From the IMG/VR virus record IMGVR_UViG_3300034375_013653, positions 1 through 20,039 of that record: 20,039 nucleotides of DNA. The stretch is one strand, 5' to 3'. The DNA comes from a virus. A program made the position numbers and the translations under genes. Numbering within the stretch: position 1 is the first letter of the stretch; every line of letters starts with the position of its first letter. Positions 13,373-19,952 of this stretch are shown here, one piece after another. The notes beneath the pieces are model-generated. The model was not told where the DNA came from, made no database searches, and worked only from the letters and a program-made list of their open reading frames with translations.

Positions 13373-14455
13373 CTATTTTGCACTTGATAGCCCGCCAATC
13401 AAATCCGGAACCAATCGCTCGCTAAAACCACATACAACCCCCAAAACGAGTAGCGAATATAGCTCCCCCTTGAACACTCCTAAAGCTAAGCCGGCCTCTA
13501 CACAGGCAAAGCCAACAAATGCGAATGCCCCCCCTACAAGAACTCTCAACCCCCCTTGAAGCAAAATAATATGGTCAGGGTTTTGCTCGCTTACCTTAAT
13601 GGAGTTAGACCGGGAGACAGTTGAAAGCAGCGCCCCCAAGACACCACCAATAACAGGAGGCAAAACGACTTTCGACATCAAGAAGTCAGTGGAGTAAGCG
13701 ATAAAAAAAGCACTAATCAAAATAGCCCCAAACGAGACCGTCAAAAGTAAATACTTAGACTTCACAGTATTAGCAACAAATACTGAAACTCGCTCTTTAA
13801 ACCCTTCGAATATCTTATCAATCTGTTCCTTCTCAGATTGATTAAGCGCAGAGTGAAGAGCAACCCCAAGACTTAGCGTCATCTTCTTAACATCAGCTCT
13901 AGACAATGTATCAGGACAAATTAACTCCCTGTAGGCCTCCATCTGCCCAAACTGTTCAATGGCATATCTTTCAAGCTCTGTTTGACGCTTAATCAAGTAC
14001 TCAAGAGACAAATCGTCATTAACCCATATATATGCTCGCCTAGATGCATATATCACTTTTAAGGGTGCAACAATAGAATCGATCTCGTCACGAAATGCCT
14101 GGATCGTTTTTTCGTAAATAGCCTCATCGTGATCTTCCAACACACAACAAAGCGCAGACACATACAATGAATTTATCTTATGACTATGAATGCCTTTTAA
14201 CTTATGGTCTGCTTCCGCCAAAAGCTGATCAACCTCAGTTATTTTTGCACTCTTACTTACAGGAATTCCACGCGCACTCCATGTTACTGAATAGCTTTCG
14301 GCTATGGTATATATTATGTACCCATCACCTACCGACAAGACCCCCGATATAGTTTCCCCTTCAGATATAACCACACCTACTTTATAGGTCGTAAAATCAT
14401 CAATATCAAAAGGCTTTTCTTGCACAACCGCCAGCTTCAAAGCTTCTTCGCCCAT
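13373..14455 (-). CDS. Polytopic membrane cargo protein of element 2, function unknown
   Basis: The 360-aa protein is counted from the ATG at the complement of 14455. A GTG at 14470 would add five residues. Residues 1-230 are soluble and mixed alpha/beta. The C-terminal third has about four membrane segments (about 236-256, 263-282, 302-326 and 332-346) and ends in a CGFSERLVPDLIGGL motif. Cytoplasmic sensor plus membrane C-terminus is a layout seen in membrane-acting defence effectors, but I do not recognise the family and the role is unproven. The gene is AT-rich relative to the phage genes and lies between attachment site and repressor. A run of eight G residues (coding strand, 14464-14457) directly precedes the ATG and could slip. 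Confidence 0.65.
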   Translation of the reverse strand: MGEEALKLAVVQEKPFDIDDFTTYKVGVVISEGETISGVLSVGDGYIIYTIAESYSVTWSARGIPVSKSAKITEVDQLLAEADHKLKGIHSHKINSLYVSALCCVLEDHDEAIYEKTIQAFRDEIDSIVAPLKVIYASRRAYIWVNDDLSLEYLIKRQTELERYAIEQFGQMEAYRELICPDTLSRADVKKMTLSLGVALHSALNQSEKEQIDKIFEGFKERVSVFVANTVKSKYLLLTVSFGAILISAFFIAYSTDFLMSKVVLPPVIGGVLGALLSTVSRSNSIKVSEQNPDHIILLQGGLRVLVGGAFAFVGFACVEAGLALGVFKGELYSLLVLGVVCGFSERLVPDLIGGLSSAK

Positions 14456-14579
14456 ACCCCCCCCTAACACTTCCTGTCCTTTTAATTTTGCTTAGCTGCC
14501 AACCCGAAAACTTCTCTTCCCTCGCACGCATATCAAGAATCTTTTCTTGTAGCAAACCATCGCCGGGCCACTTCCGCTG

Positions 14580-14852
14580 TTACCTGCTGCCCGCTTCTTG
14601 TCCTTCCAATTTTAGGTTCGCTTCTTCGTACTCAGGCGAAACCTGCCCACAGTCCGGGGCAATTTTCCCGGTGACAAGCCACAGAGCGTACTGCGGGAAG
14701 AGTTCGACCACCGCTTCGATTTCTGCATCACTCAAGCGAGCCTTGCCGGTTCGGATGTTCCCCCACCGGTAGCGGTCGATCCCGGTCTGTTTCTCAAACC
14801 AGACGCTAGTCCTGTTTCTGTCGAAAAGGCTTATAAGCCTGTCTCTTATCAT
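14580..14852 (-). CDS. Phage repressor of element 2
   Basis: The 90-aa protein is homologous to the element 1 repressor. MIRDRLISLF aligns with MIRERIVAIW, and FPQYALWLVTGKIAPDCGQ with HPEYALWLASGQIAPECGQ. The start was placed at an internal Met because of that alignment; an upstream Met at 14897 would add 15 hydrophobic residues that run through the operator. The helix-turn-helix part (about 16-38, FEKQTGIDRYRWGNIRTGK) differs from element 1, so it should bind a different operator. It is divergent from the first XisF-like gene. It probably keeps element 2 silent. Confidence 0.75.
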   Translation of the reverse strand: MIRDRLISLFDRNRTSVWFEKQTGIDRYRWGNIRTGKARLSDAEIEAVVELFPQYALWLVTGKIAPDCGQVSPEYEEANLKLEGQEAGSR

Positions 14853-14878
14853 GCCTAAAAATTCTAATAAGTAGAATG

Positions 14879-14933
14879 TACTCAGTAATGAGTACACAGT
14901 ATCCTTGCTCGCACTGAGTAAAGATTACTTAGT
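14879..14933. promoter_or_regulatory. Operator palindromes of element 2
   Basis: TACTCA-GTAA-TGAGTA (14879-14894) is a perfect 6-bp-arm palindrome. A second related inverted repeat, ACTGAGTAA-AGA-TTACTTAGT (14913-14933, one mismatch), lies about 36 bp further on. Both contain the same ACTnAGTAA core. They sit between the divergent repressor and XisF-like genes and are the likely repressor sites. Element 1 has a quite different sequence here. Confidence 0.6.
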
Positions 14934-15019
14934 AAAACCGCCAAGGACGCTTGCCAGCCAACCTTGCGGAAACCCCTTTTAACCACAGTTTATGAGCATT
15001 TCAGAGGCAGGGATAGGCG

Positions 15020-15301
15020 ATGAGTACACAGCACCTGGAACAACCACCCTTCGACGTGAGCTTCGATCTGGACGGTAAGCGAGTGATCTACCTCGACTGC
15101 CGTAACGCCCTCACCTGCAGCAAGGAAACCTTCGCTGCCATGAACGGTGTTTCCACCGACACCGTGATCGCCTGGATGCAGAGCGGCACCATTCCCAGCG
15201 TGAAGATGGGCCGTCCCCGCCTTGTCCACCTCGCCCAAATTCGCGCCGATCTGGCCAAGGGCAAAACCATCTTTGCGCAGGGGGATTACGTCGATGAATA
15301 A
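15020..15301 (+). CDS. XisF-like regulator 1 of element 2
   Basis: The 93-aa protein is homologous to the element 1 regulator. The shared core is an excisionase/AlpA-type winged helix (about 40-80: TFAAMNGVSTDTVIAWMQSG, then IPSVKMGRPRLVHLAQIRADL) and the ending GKTIFAQGDYVDE. It is the first rightward gene, divergent from the repressor. By analogy with Pf4 XisF4 it should drive excision and activate replication genes. Its TAA lies 5 bases past the ATG of the next gene (ATGAATAA), so the two are translationally coupled. Confidence 0.7.
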   Translation: MSTQHLEQPPFDVSFDLDGKRVIYLDCRNALTCSKETFAAMNGVSTDTVIAWMQSGTIPSVKMGRPRLVHLAQIRADLAKGKTIFAQGDYVDE

Positions 15302-15542
15302 GGCCAACCCGAACCACGGCAACGTCGTCCCACTGGGCGCCGCTATGGGCGACGTCTGCAGCATCGTGACCTTCGCCACTGCCAGTGGCATTCCTGCTGA
15401 TGAAGTGGCCGAGCTGGTGGACAACGGCACTCTGCCAAGCCTGACGTTTGCTGACTTCCGCATGGTCAATGTTGGCAAGCTCCGCGCCGATCTGCTGAGC
15501 GGTAAAGAAGAGTTTAAAGAGGGGGACTACAGCCATGCCTAA
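15294..15542 (+). CDS. XisF-like regulator 2 of element 2 (tandem paralogue)
   Basis: The 82-aa protein begins MNKANPNHGN at an ATG overlapping the previous stop. An in-frame ATG at 15222 is inside the upstream gene and is unlikely. The C-terminal half repeats the pattern of its neighbour: DNGTLPSLTFADFRMVNVGK, RADLLSGKEEF, EGDYSHA. The wing residues KMGRPR are replaced by TFADFR, so DNA contacts differ. Element 1 has only one such gene. It may be an antirepressor or a modulator of its paralogue; that is inference. It overlaps the next gene by 8 bases. Confidence 0.65.
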   Translation: MNKANPNHGNVVPLGAAMGDVCSIVTFATASGIPADEVAELVDNGTLPSLTFADFRMVNVGKLRADLLSGKEEFKEGDYSHA

Positions 15543-15933
15543 GCGCGGGATCACCCTGGATGCTGCCACGGCCCTCGGATACATCGGCCAAACCGTTCTG
15601 CTGGAGCTGATGTGGGAAGGGGACGAAGAAACCTTCTGGCAGTGCATGCACATCGTCGGTGTCGTGCTGCCAGTCGAAGGTGTGCAGGACGAAGCCTACT
15701 TCCTGGGCATGGGCATCGCCTCCAGCACACGCCACGCCAACGAAATCTACTTTGAAGACATTTGCTCTATCAGGGCGATGCGGCACCGCGACCGGCATGG
15801 TTCCGGCAACGTACTGGACCGCATGACCCTGACCCATTCCACCGATGTGGCCGGGTCAGGGGCCGCGCTCCCGGCTCGTCGGGACAGCTCCACCGTCCCG
15901 GCGAACGGAAGCACGGGCGCAGCGCACCCTTGA
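15535..15933 (+). CDS. Unknown protein of element 2
   Basis: The 132-aa product's first 85 residues look like a compact soluble domain ([20 protein letters not shown], then [20 protein letters not shown]). The last 45 residues are low-complexity Arg/Ser/Ala/Gly-rich and may simply read through non-coding DNA. It overlaps the end of the second XisF-like gene and has a GAGGGGG ribosome-binding site, so it is the third gene of the early operon. I see no homologue in element 1 and do not recognise the family. Confidence 0.55.
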   Translation: MPKRGITLDAATALGYIGQTVLLELMWEGDEETFWQCMHIVGVVLPVEGVQDEAYFLGMGIASSTRHANEIYFEDICSIRAMRHRDRHGSGNVLDRMTLTHSTDVAGSGAALPARRDSSTVPANGSTGAAHP

Positions 15934-15962
15934 CCCAGCACCATGAATATCAGCCTGACAAC

Positions 15963-16048
15963 GGGAGTGTGGGGTAGCTTCACCACCCCGCGCTCCCGAG
16001 CCCTCGGCGGCAAGAGTGGGATGACAAGGGCAAAGCCCTTGGTGTTGA
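15963..16048. other. Candidate packaging-signal / cis-acting hairpin region of element 2
   Basis: A 13-bp stem with two G-T pairs, GGGAGTGTGGGGT / ACCCCGCGCTCCC with a 9-nt loop (15963-15997), precedes the 31-nt block 16018-16048. That block is identical to 3460-3490 of element 1, with the stem CAAGGGC-AAA-GCCCTTG. The flanking DNA is not shared. A stem upstream plus the conserved hairpin is the same arrangement as in element 1. It is the best candidate for a cis signal that lets element 1 proteins package element 2. Confidence 0.5.
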
Positions 16049-16326
16049 TTCTCTCGGCACGCCACCAGCCCCAACGCCGCACCACCGCAAAGCCAGACGC
16101 TGGGCGCGCCCGCCTGCACTTCCTCCCGCCTACACCCGACACCCTGCCGGCCTTCCTGGCGCTGATCCTGTTCCTGATCCTCTCGGCCATTGGCAATTCC
16201 TGGGTGGCTGGGAAAAGCCCACAAGGGCCAACGCCGTATGCCTGGACAGTGACAGATGAAGGATGCGGGCCGGCGGTGGGGTTGCGTGCGAGGCACGAGC
16301 GCGGGTGCGCGGCGCCGGCCCGCTGA
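16021..16326 (+). CDS. Possible small membrane protein in the module that replaces the virion genes
   Basis: The 101-aa frame has one strong membrane helix (about 47-66, PAFLALILFLILSAIGNSW) in a stretch whose third codon positions are GC-rich, as expected of a real gene. It begins with MTRAKPLVL from the conserved 31-nt block and ends inside the origin hairpin, so its ends may be accidental. The ribosome-binding site is poor. With its neighbours it fills the 460 bases between 15933 and 16394 that otherwise hold only hairpins. Translation is uncertain. Confidence 0.35.
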   Translation: MTRAKPLVLILSARHQPQRRTTAKPDAGRARLHFLPPTPDTLPAFLALILFLILSAIGNSWVAGKSPQGPTPYAWTVTDEGCGPAVGLRARHERGCAAPAR

Positions 16327-16345
16327 CGTCCCTGTAACACGTCAG
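16265..16345. other. Candidate replication origin of element 2
   Basis: An 11-bp perfect inverted repeat, GCGGGCCGGCG (16265-16275) / CGCCGGCCCGC (16313-16323), encloses a smaller stem, CGTGC-GAG-GCACG. Its last C begins the second repeat, CTGACGT (16323-16329) / ACGTCAG (16339-16345), with 9-nt loop CCCTGTAAC. The second repeat differs from element 1 by one loop base, and the shared-C geometry is the same. It lies just upstream of the replication gene. Confidence 0.6.
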
Positions 16346-16393
16346 ATAACAAGCAGTTGAACGAGTGACAAACCTTCAATAACAGGAAATCAA

Positions 16394-17677
16394 ATGGACG
16401 CCGTTAAAGACTTCTTCCGCGTTGATAACCAAACCGGCCTTGAGTCCCCTCATGGCCGCTTGTTCCTGGACATCGGCAAGACCGGCTTTGTCGATCTGTC
16501 TGCCGTTCGCCTGCTCCGCTGTGGCGTCGATACCGTTCGCCAGCTCTATAAGGGCCTGCTGCGCCCTGACATCCTGGGCCTGTTCGACAAGCCCGGCGCC
16601 ATTGTCGATTTCGCCGGTGAGCGCTGGCACTCGGGCCGGGTTAGCCGTGACTCGGGCTACCAGTACAAGCTGCAGAACGCTGACTTGGGGTTCGTGCTGC
16701 TGGTGAAGAACTTCAACGCCAAAGTCGAGAACATCGGCCCCCACCTGAAAATCGAGGTGTCACCCCATGCCATCGACAACCTTTCGCCCGAGCGCCTGCA
16801 GGCCCGCCTGGATCACTACGCCTCTCAGGTGCTGACGAACATCGAGGTCAATCAATGCGCGGTGCACCTCGCCCTTGATCTGCAGGGCTGGACGCCTCCC
16901 GCTGATCTGGTCAGCAACATGCATTGCCGTGCCCGCTCGCACCGGGATGTATCCGGCATCAACGAACTGCACTGGGCCACGAAATCCAGCGTGTATGGCC
17001 GCGGTGAAACCTCTATGTTTGGCTCGGCCAACGGCCTGCAGCTCTGCATCTACAACAAGACCGAGCAGGCCAGGGCTACCGACAAGCTCGACTACTGGGA
17101 AAGCGTCTGGCGTCGCCGTGACAGCTTCGACGAAACCGACCCGGACAACTACGATCCCACTCAGGATGTATGGCGCGTTGAGCTGCGCTATCACCACTCC
17201 ATCGTTCAACAGTTTGCCAGTGGCTCGGTAGACCTGCAGAGCGGGCAAGTGATCGACACCCGCACCTTTGCCGCCTTCGCGGGCCATCTGGACGGCCTGT
17301 GGCGCTACGGCCTGAACCAGTTCAAATACCTTGCCCGTCGCGGCTACTACGCTCCGATCTGGACGCTGATCCGTGACGACGTGCGCGTCGATCTGCCGGT
17401 CGATTCCCTGCTCGATGACACCGATTACAGGCGCTACTACAAGACGTCGCGGGGCTTCTCCGGCAAGAACGTGGAACTCTTCCTGGGAAACTTCGTAAGC
17501 CTGCTGGCACGGGAGCGAGTGGGCGCTAGAAAAGCTTTTTACACCCTCAAGGAATGGGACTGCTGGCCGGTGATCCGCGATCACTACGCATCCAAGGGTC
17601 TCAATGAAGACCGCCTCTATAAACACCTCAAAGCCTTGCTTGAGGAACGCAGTGTTCGTTGGGGGCGTGCCGTTTGA
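16394..17677 (+). CDS. Rolling-circle replication initiator of element 2
   Basis: The 427-aa protein is the same length as the element 1 initiator and aligns with it over the whole length without gaps, for example SGYQYKLQNADLG, KNFNAKVENIGPHLKIEVS and GFSGKNVELFLGNFVSLLA. It is intact, so element 2 should be able to replicate as a circle on its own. Its likely target is the inverted repeat at 16323-16345, which is almost identical to the element 1 one, so the two initiators may act on each other's origin. It has an AGGA ribosome-binding site. Its TGA overlaps a TTG start of the integrase. Confidence 0.82.
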   Translation: MDAVKDFFRVDNQTGLESPHGRLFLDIGKTGFVDLSAVRLLRCGVDTVRQLYKGLLRPDILGLFDKPGAIVDFAGERWHSGRVSRDSGYQYKLQNADLGFVLLVKNFNAKVENIGPHLKIEVSPHAIDNLSPERLQARLDHYASQVLTNIEVNQCAVHLALDLQGWTPPADLVSNMHCRARSHRDVSGINELHWATKSSVYGRGETSMFGSANGLQLCIYNKTEQARATDKLDYWESVWRRRDSFDETDPDNYDPTQDVWRVELRYHHSIVQQFASGSVDLQSGQVIDTRTFAAFAGHLDGLWRYGLNQFKYLARRGYYAPIWTLIRDDVRVDLPVDSLLDDTDYRRYYKTSRGFSGKNVELFLGNFVSLLARERVGARKAFYTLKEWDCWPVIRDHYASKGLNEDRLYKHLKALLEERSVRWGRAV

Positions 17678-18663
17678 TCACCAAAGGACCAAAGGGCTGG
17701 GACGTCGATTTCTGGCTCGATAAATCTGCCGGTATCCGCAAGCGCAAACGTGGCTTTCGCACCAAGAGCGAGGCCGAACGCTGGGTATCCGACACCCGCC
17801 GCCAGTACAGCCAACGTGGCCGTGATCCTGGCGAACGCCTGTCCGATCTGGTCGATACATGGCAAGAGCTGCACGGCTCCACGCTCAAAGACCCTTACCG
17901 CTACAGCCGGACGATGGCCATAGCGCATGCCCTGGGCAACCCTATTGCCGCCACCTTCACCGCCCTGGACTTTGGCCGCTACCGTACCCAGCGCCTCAAA
18001 GACTGCACCCCGGCCACCGTGAACCACGAGCACCGCTACCTGAAAGCCGTGTTCAATGAGCTGATTCGCCTGGGCGTGTGGCATGAGGCCAACCCGCTGG
18101 CCATGCTTCGTCAACTCAAGGTGGATGAAACCGAGCGAGCGTTTCTCACCCTGGATGAATGCCGCCTTGTCCTGCAGGAATGCGCCGCCTCGACCAACAG
18201 CCATACGCTGCCTGTCGCCCAAATCTGCCTGGCTACCGGTGCTCGATGGGATGAAGCCGAAAGCCTGACCCGGCCCCAGGTTGCCAATGGCCAAGTGCGC
18301 TTCGTGCGTACCAAGAATGGCAAGAGTCGTTCGGTACCGATCCCGGCCGAGCTGGAGAAGCTCATTCTGTCGCGTGGCTACCCTGGAAACGGCAAGCTGT
18401 TCAGCTCCTGCAGGTCAGCCTTCCGCAAAGCCTATGAGCGCACCGGCCTGCATACGCCAGGGCAAATGACCCACATACTCCGCCACACCTTTGCCAGCCA
18501 CTACATGATGCAAGGCGGGAACATCGTCACCCTGCAGCGCATCCTGGGCCACGGCGACATCAAGATGACCATGCGCTATTCACACCTCGCGCCCGATCAC
18601 TTCGCCACTGCACTGACCCATTCGCCGCTGGCACTACTGGAAGTGCACGACACTTCCGTCTAG
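17674..18663 (+). CDS. Tyrosine integrase of element 2
   Basis: The 329-aa recombinase is counted from the TTG (17674-17676) at the position of the element 1 ATG; another TTG at 17659 is possible. The catalytic residues are complete: Arg191 (ATGARWDE), Lys214 (RTKNGKS), His267 and Arg270 (HILRHTF), His293 (ILGHGDI) and Tyr302 (MTMRYSH). It targets the same tRNA-Met 3' half as element 1. Its N-terminal arm-binding region differs from the element 1 integrase (DVDFWLDKSAGIRKRKRGFR against TADFYENGRSGRRIRKKGFK), in line with the different phased repeats beside the attachment sites. The TTG start suggests low translation. Confidence 0.92.
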   Translation: MITKGPKGWDVDFWLDKSAGIRKRKRGFRTKSEAERWVSDTRRQYSQRGRDPGERLSDLVDTWQELHGSTLKDPYRYSRTMAIAHALGNPIAATFTALDFGRYRTQRLKDCTPATVNHEHRYLKAVFNELIRLGVWHEANPLAMLRQLKVDETERAFLTLDECRLVLQECAASTNSHTLPVAQICLATGARWDEAESLTRPQVANGQVRFVRTKNGKSRSVPIPAELEKLILSRGYPGNGKLFSSCRSAFRKAYERTGLHTPGQMTHILRHTFASHYMMQGGNIVTLQRILGHGDIKMTMRYSHLAPDHFATALTHSPLALLEVHDTSV

Positions 18664-18792
18664 CCTGTCCCCTGCAAGGCAACTATTCGGCCAAAGCCAG
18701 GAGGGCTATATGGGAATGGAGATCGTGAATGGTACAGGGACGAGCTGCGTAGCAAGGGCAAGAAGCCTTCCTGGGACAACTTCAATGCGAGC

Positions 18793-18996
18793 ATGGCGCA
18801 ATCACCCGCGCCGACCGAGGGCGAAGTGCCTCGCATTGCCAAGGTAGCAAAGCCTCCGTCTGACATTCACCTGCAGGCACAACAGATCCTCGATGCTCGA
18901 GCACACGCCAGTAAAGGCAGCCCATGGCCGATGCTGTTGCTATCGTTCTTCGTTGTGAATGCTGCAGGGTATGCCGGCTACCTATTCTTGAGGTAG
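18793..18996 (+). CDS. Small C-terminally anchored membrane protein, start uncertain
   Basis: The 67-aa product has a hydrophilic N-terminal part and one membrane helix at the C terminus (about 44-65, SPWPMLLLSFFVVNAAGYAG). The same frame stays open upstream and reads protein-like sequence (GNGDREWYRDELRSKGKKPS) back to about 18708, but contains no ATG, GTG or TTG there. A good ribosome-binding site (AGGAGGG) and an ATG at 18710 are in another frame, one base off. One extra G after that ATG would join them. The gene may therefore be frameshifted at its start or begin at 18793. It lies between integrase and attachment site, the cargo slot. Confidence 0.45.
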   Translation: MAQSPAPTEGEVPRIAKVAKPPSDIHLQAQQILDARAHASKGSPWPMLLLSFFVVNAAGYAGYLFLR

Positions 18997-19023
18997 GGAC
19001 AAGAAAGGGACAGTCAGGGGACA
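18996..19023 (+). repeat. Three GGGACA repeats at 11-bp spacing near the right attachment site
   Basis: GGGACA occurs at 18996-19001, 19007-19012 and 19018-19023, exactly one helical turn apart. The last copy ends 48 bases before the attachment repeat, the same distance as the GTAGTCACT pair at the other junction. A further GGGACA lies at 13334-13339 near the left end of element 2. Integrase arm or excisionase sites are the likely meaning. Confidence 0.5.
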
Positions 19024-19037
19024 CCGACCCAAATAAA

Positions 19038-19063
19038 AAGGGGCTAGCTTGCGCTAACCCCTT
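19038..19063 (-). terminator. Rho-independent terminator of tRNA-Met
   Basis: On the minus strand, AAGGGG-T-TAGC-loop-GCTA-G-CCCCTT runs into TTTTTATTT about 10 bases after the tRNA CCA end. The terminator lies inside element 2, so the inserted element supplies the tRNA transcript end. Confidence 0.8.
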
Positions 19064-19070
19064 GAATTTT

Positions 19071-19116
19071 ATGGTGGCTACACCGGGACTTGAACCTGGG
19101 ACATCAGCATTATGAA
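19071..19116. repeat. Right attachment site copy inside intact tRNA-Met
   Basis: The 46 bp are identical to 13183-13228. They cover the base before CCA through the 3' half of the tRNA to the anticodon loop. Integration here rebuilds a complete tRNA gene, as usual for tyrosine integrases that target tRNA 3' ends. Confidence 0.9.
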
Positions 19117-19148
19117 TGCTGCGCTCTAACCAACTGAGCTATGTAGCC
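19072..19148 (-). tRNA. tRNA-Met (CAT), elongator
   Basis: The 77-nt cloverleaf on the minus strand starts GGCTACATAGCTCAGTTGG. The acceptor stem GGCTACA/TGTAGCC and the anticodon stem CAGCA/TGCTG with loop TTCATAA (anticodon CAT) are clear. The T arm is CCAGGTTCAAGTCCCGG and CCA is encoded at the 3' end. The first pair G-C and the overall sequence fit elongator rather than initiator tRNA. It is the integration target of both elements. Confidence 0.96.
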
Positions 19149-19371
19149 AACGGCGCGCATTTTCCGCGTCTCGCCTACCGCTGTCAACCCCAGGGCATCG
19201 ATAAATTTACGTTTTATCAAGCGGTTAGGCTTCGCGGGTGGCGGCACGCTGAATCGCTTGTTTCTGAGCCTGCGTCGCACCTTCAAACTGCTCGGACGGT
19301 GCTTGCGGGGCTGTCGGGCGATGCCGGAAAATCCGCTCCCAGCAGGCTGCAGCGCCGCCGCGCGCTGGCCC

Positions 19372-19599
19372 ATGAACCAGGAGAGCACCTTGAGAGCGAG
19401 AGACGATTTCGACGATCTGCGGGCGGAGCGTGATAGGCCGACGCATTACCGCAACGAACCCAACCGCTTCGCCGGGCTGTGGAAGCAGATCGCGATTGGT
19501 ATCGTCGTCGGCTACAGCGTGCTGGGCATCATCAGTGCGGTCGCCTGGATGCTAATCGCCCAGGTTGCGCTGAGTGGTATGTCGATCACCCTGCCTTAA
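19372..19599 (+). CDS. Small chromosomal membrane protein, unknown function
   Basis: The 75-aa product has a charged N-terminal half (MNQESTLRARDDFDDLRAER) followed by one long hydrophobic segment (about 38-68, IAIGIVVGYSVLGIISAVAWMLIAQVAL). The frame is open back to 19258, but the upstream residues look like read-through of non-coding DNA, so I start at the ATG at 19372. It lies in the chromosomal flank beyond the tRNA. The 220 bases between tRNA and this gene show no other feature. Its stop is next to the stop of the convergent excalibur-domain gene. Confidence 0.55.
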   Translation: MNQESTLRARDDFDDLRAERDRPTHYRNEPNRFAGLWKQIAIGIVVGYSVLGIISAVAWMLIAQVALSGMSITLP

Positions 19600-19952
19600 C
19601 GCCCGCACCATTGCCCTTCACAGGGCACGCCATCGTTGTCGCCGTCCATCTTGGTGCCGGGGCAGTTGCGCAGGAAGAAGGTGGCTTCGGCGCAGGAGGT
19701 CATCTGCGAGCAGTGGGTGCGGCCATCGCAGCGATACTGCTTGCTGGCCACCTGGGTTGTGGGTTGGCTGATCGTGGGTGAAGGGCGCAGGCTGTCCAGC
19801 GAAAAGCTGGACGAGCCGGGCTGAGTGACCACCGGGTTATCCATCACCGAGCCATCGCTGGCGATGTTGCTGATGATCGGGCTACCGGGCTTGCTCAGGT
19901 AGAACTGCCAGAAGGCGGCGCCCAGCAGCAGAATGATGATCAGCTTCTTCAT
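19596..19952 (-). CDS. Excalibur-domain protein, membrane-anchored or secreted
   Basis: The 118-aa protein starts at MKKLIIILLLGAAFW, which gives a classical N-terminal hydrophobic signal/anchor. An AAGGGA ribosome-binding site lies 7 bases before this ATG. The frame remains open to the window edge (20039), but the extra 29 residues lack structure. The C terminus (about 72-118) has the excalibur calcium-binding pattern: YRCDGRTHCSQM, CAEATFFLRNC, and DGDNDGVPCEGQWC with six cysteines. The middle is Ser/Pro/Thr-rich. It is probably an envelope protein of the host, unrelated to the phage. Confidence 0.8.
   Translation of the reverse strand: MKKLIIILLLGAAFWQFYLSKPGSPIISNIASDGSVMDNPVVTQPGSSSFSLDSLRPSPTISQPTTQVASKQYRCDGRTHCSQMTSCAEATFFLRNCPGTKMDGDNDGVPCEGQWCGR

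Larger units (their letters stand above)
13183..19116 (+). mobile_element. Element 2: inovirus-related satellite lacking virion genes
   Basis: It is bounded by 46-bp direct repeats derived from tRNA-Met. The contents are a membrane-protein cargo gene, repressor, two XisF-like genes, a 132-aa unknown, hairpins shared with element 1, a replication initiator, an integrase and a small membrane protein. It has no ssDNA-binding, coat, pIII, pVI, Zot or secretin gene. The regulatory, replication and integration genes are intact and diverged from element 1. This looks like an established mobile form and not a fresh deletion of element 1. RS1 of CTXphi is the known precedent for such a satellite. Packaging by element 1 is inferred. 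Confidence 0.75.

Noticed and set aside
14853-14897. N-terminal extension of the element 2 repressor (MYSLLSTFYLLEFLG)
   Set aside because: The DNA is the operator region, and the element 1 homologue starts at the internal Met position.
15747-16379. Minus-strand frames sharing NTKGFALVIP with a frame at 3288-3524
   Set aside because: The shared peptide is only the reverse reading of the conserved 31-nt hairpin block; the rest of the frames is unrelated.
16760-17626. 288-aa minus-strand frame opposite the element 2 replication gene
   Set aside because: It mirrors codon bias of the sense gene; a similar shadow occurs opposite the element 1 replication gene.
18710-18844. 44-codon frame with a good ribosome-binding site after the integrase
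   Set aside because: Its peptide is Arg/Ser/Pro-rich and structureless, while the overlapping frame encodes a plausible membrane protein; treated as a possible frameshifted start.
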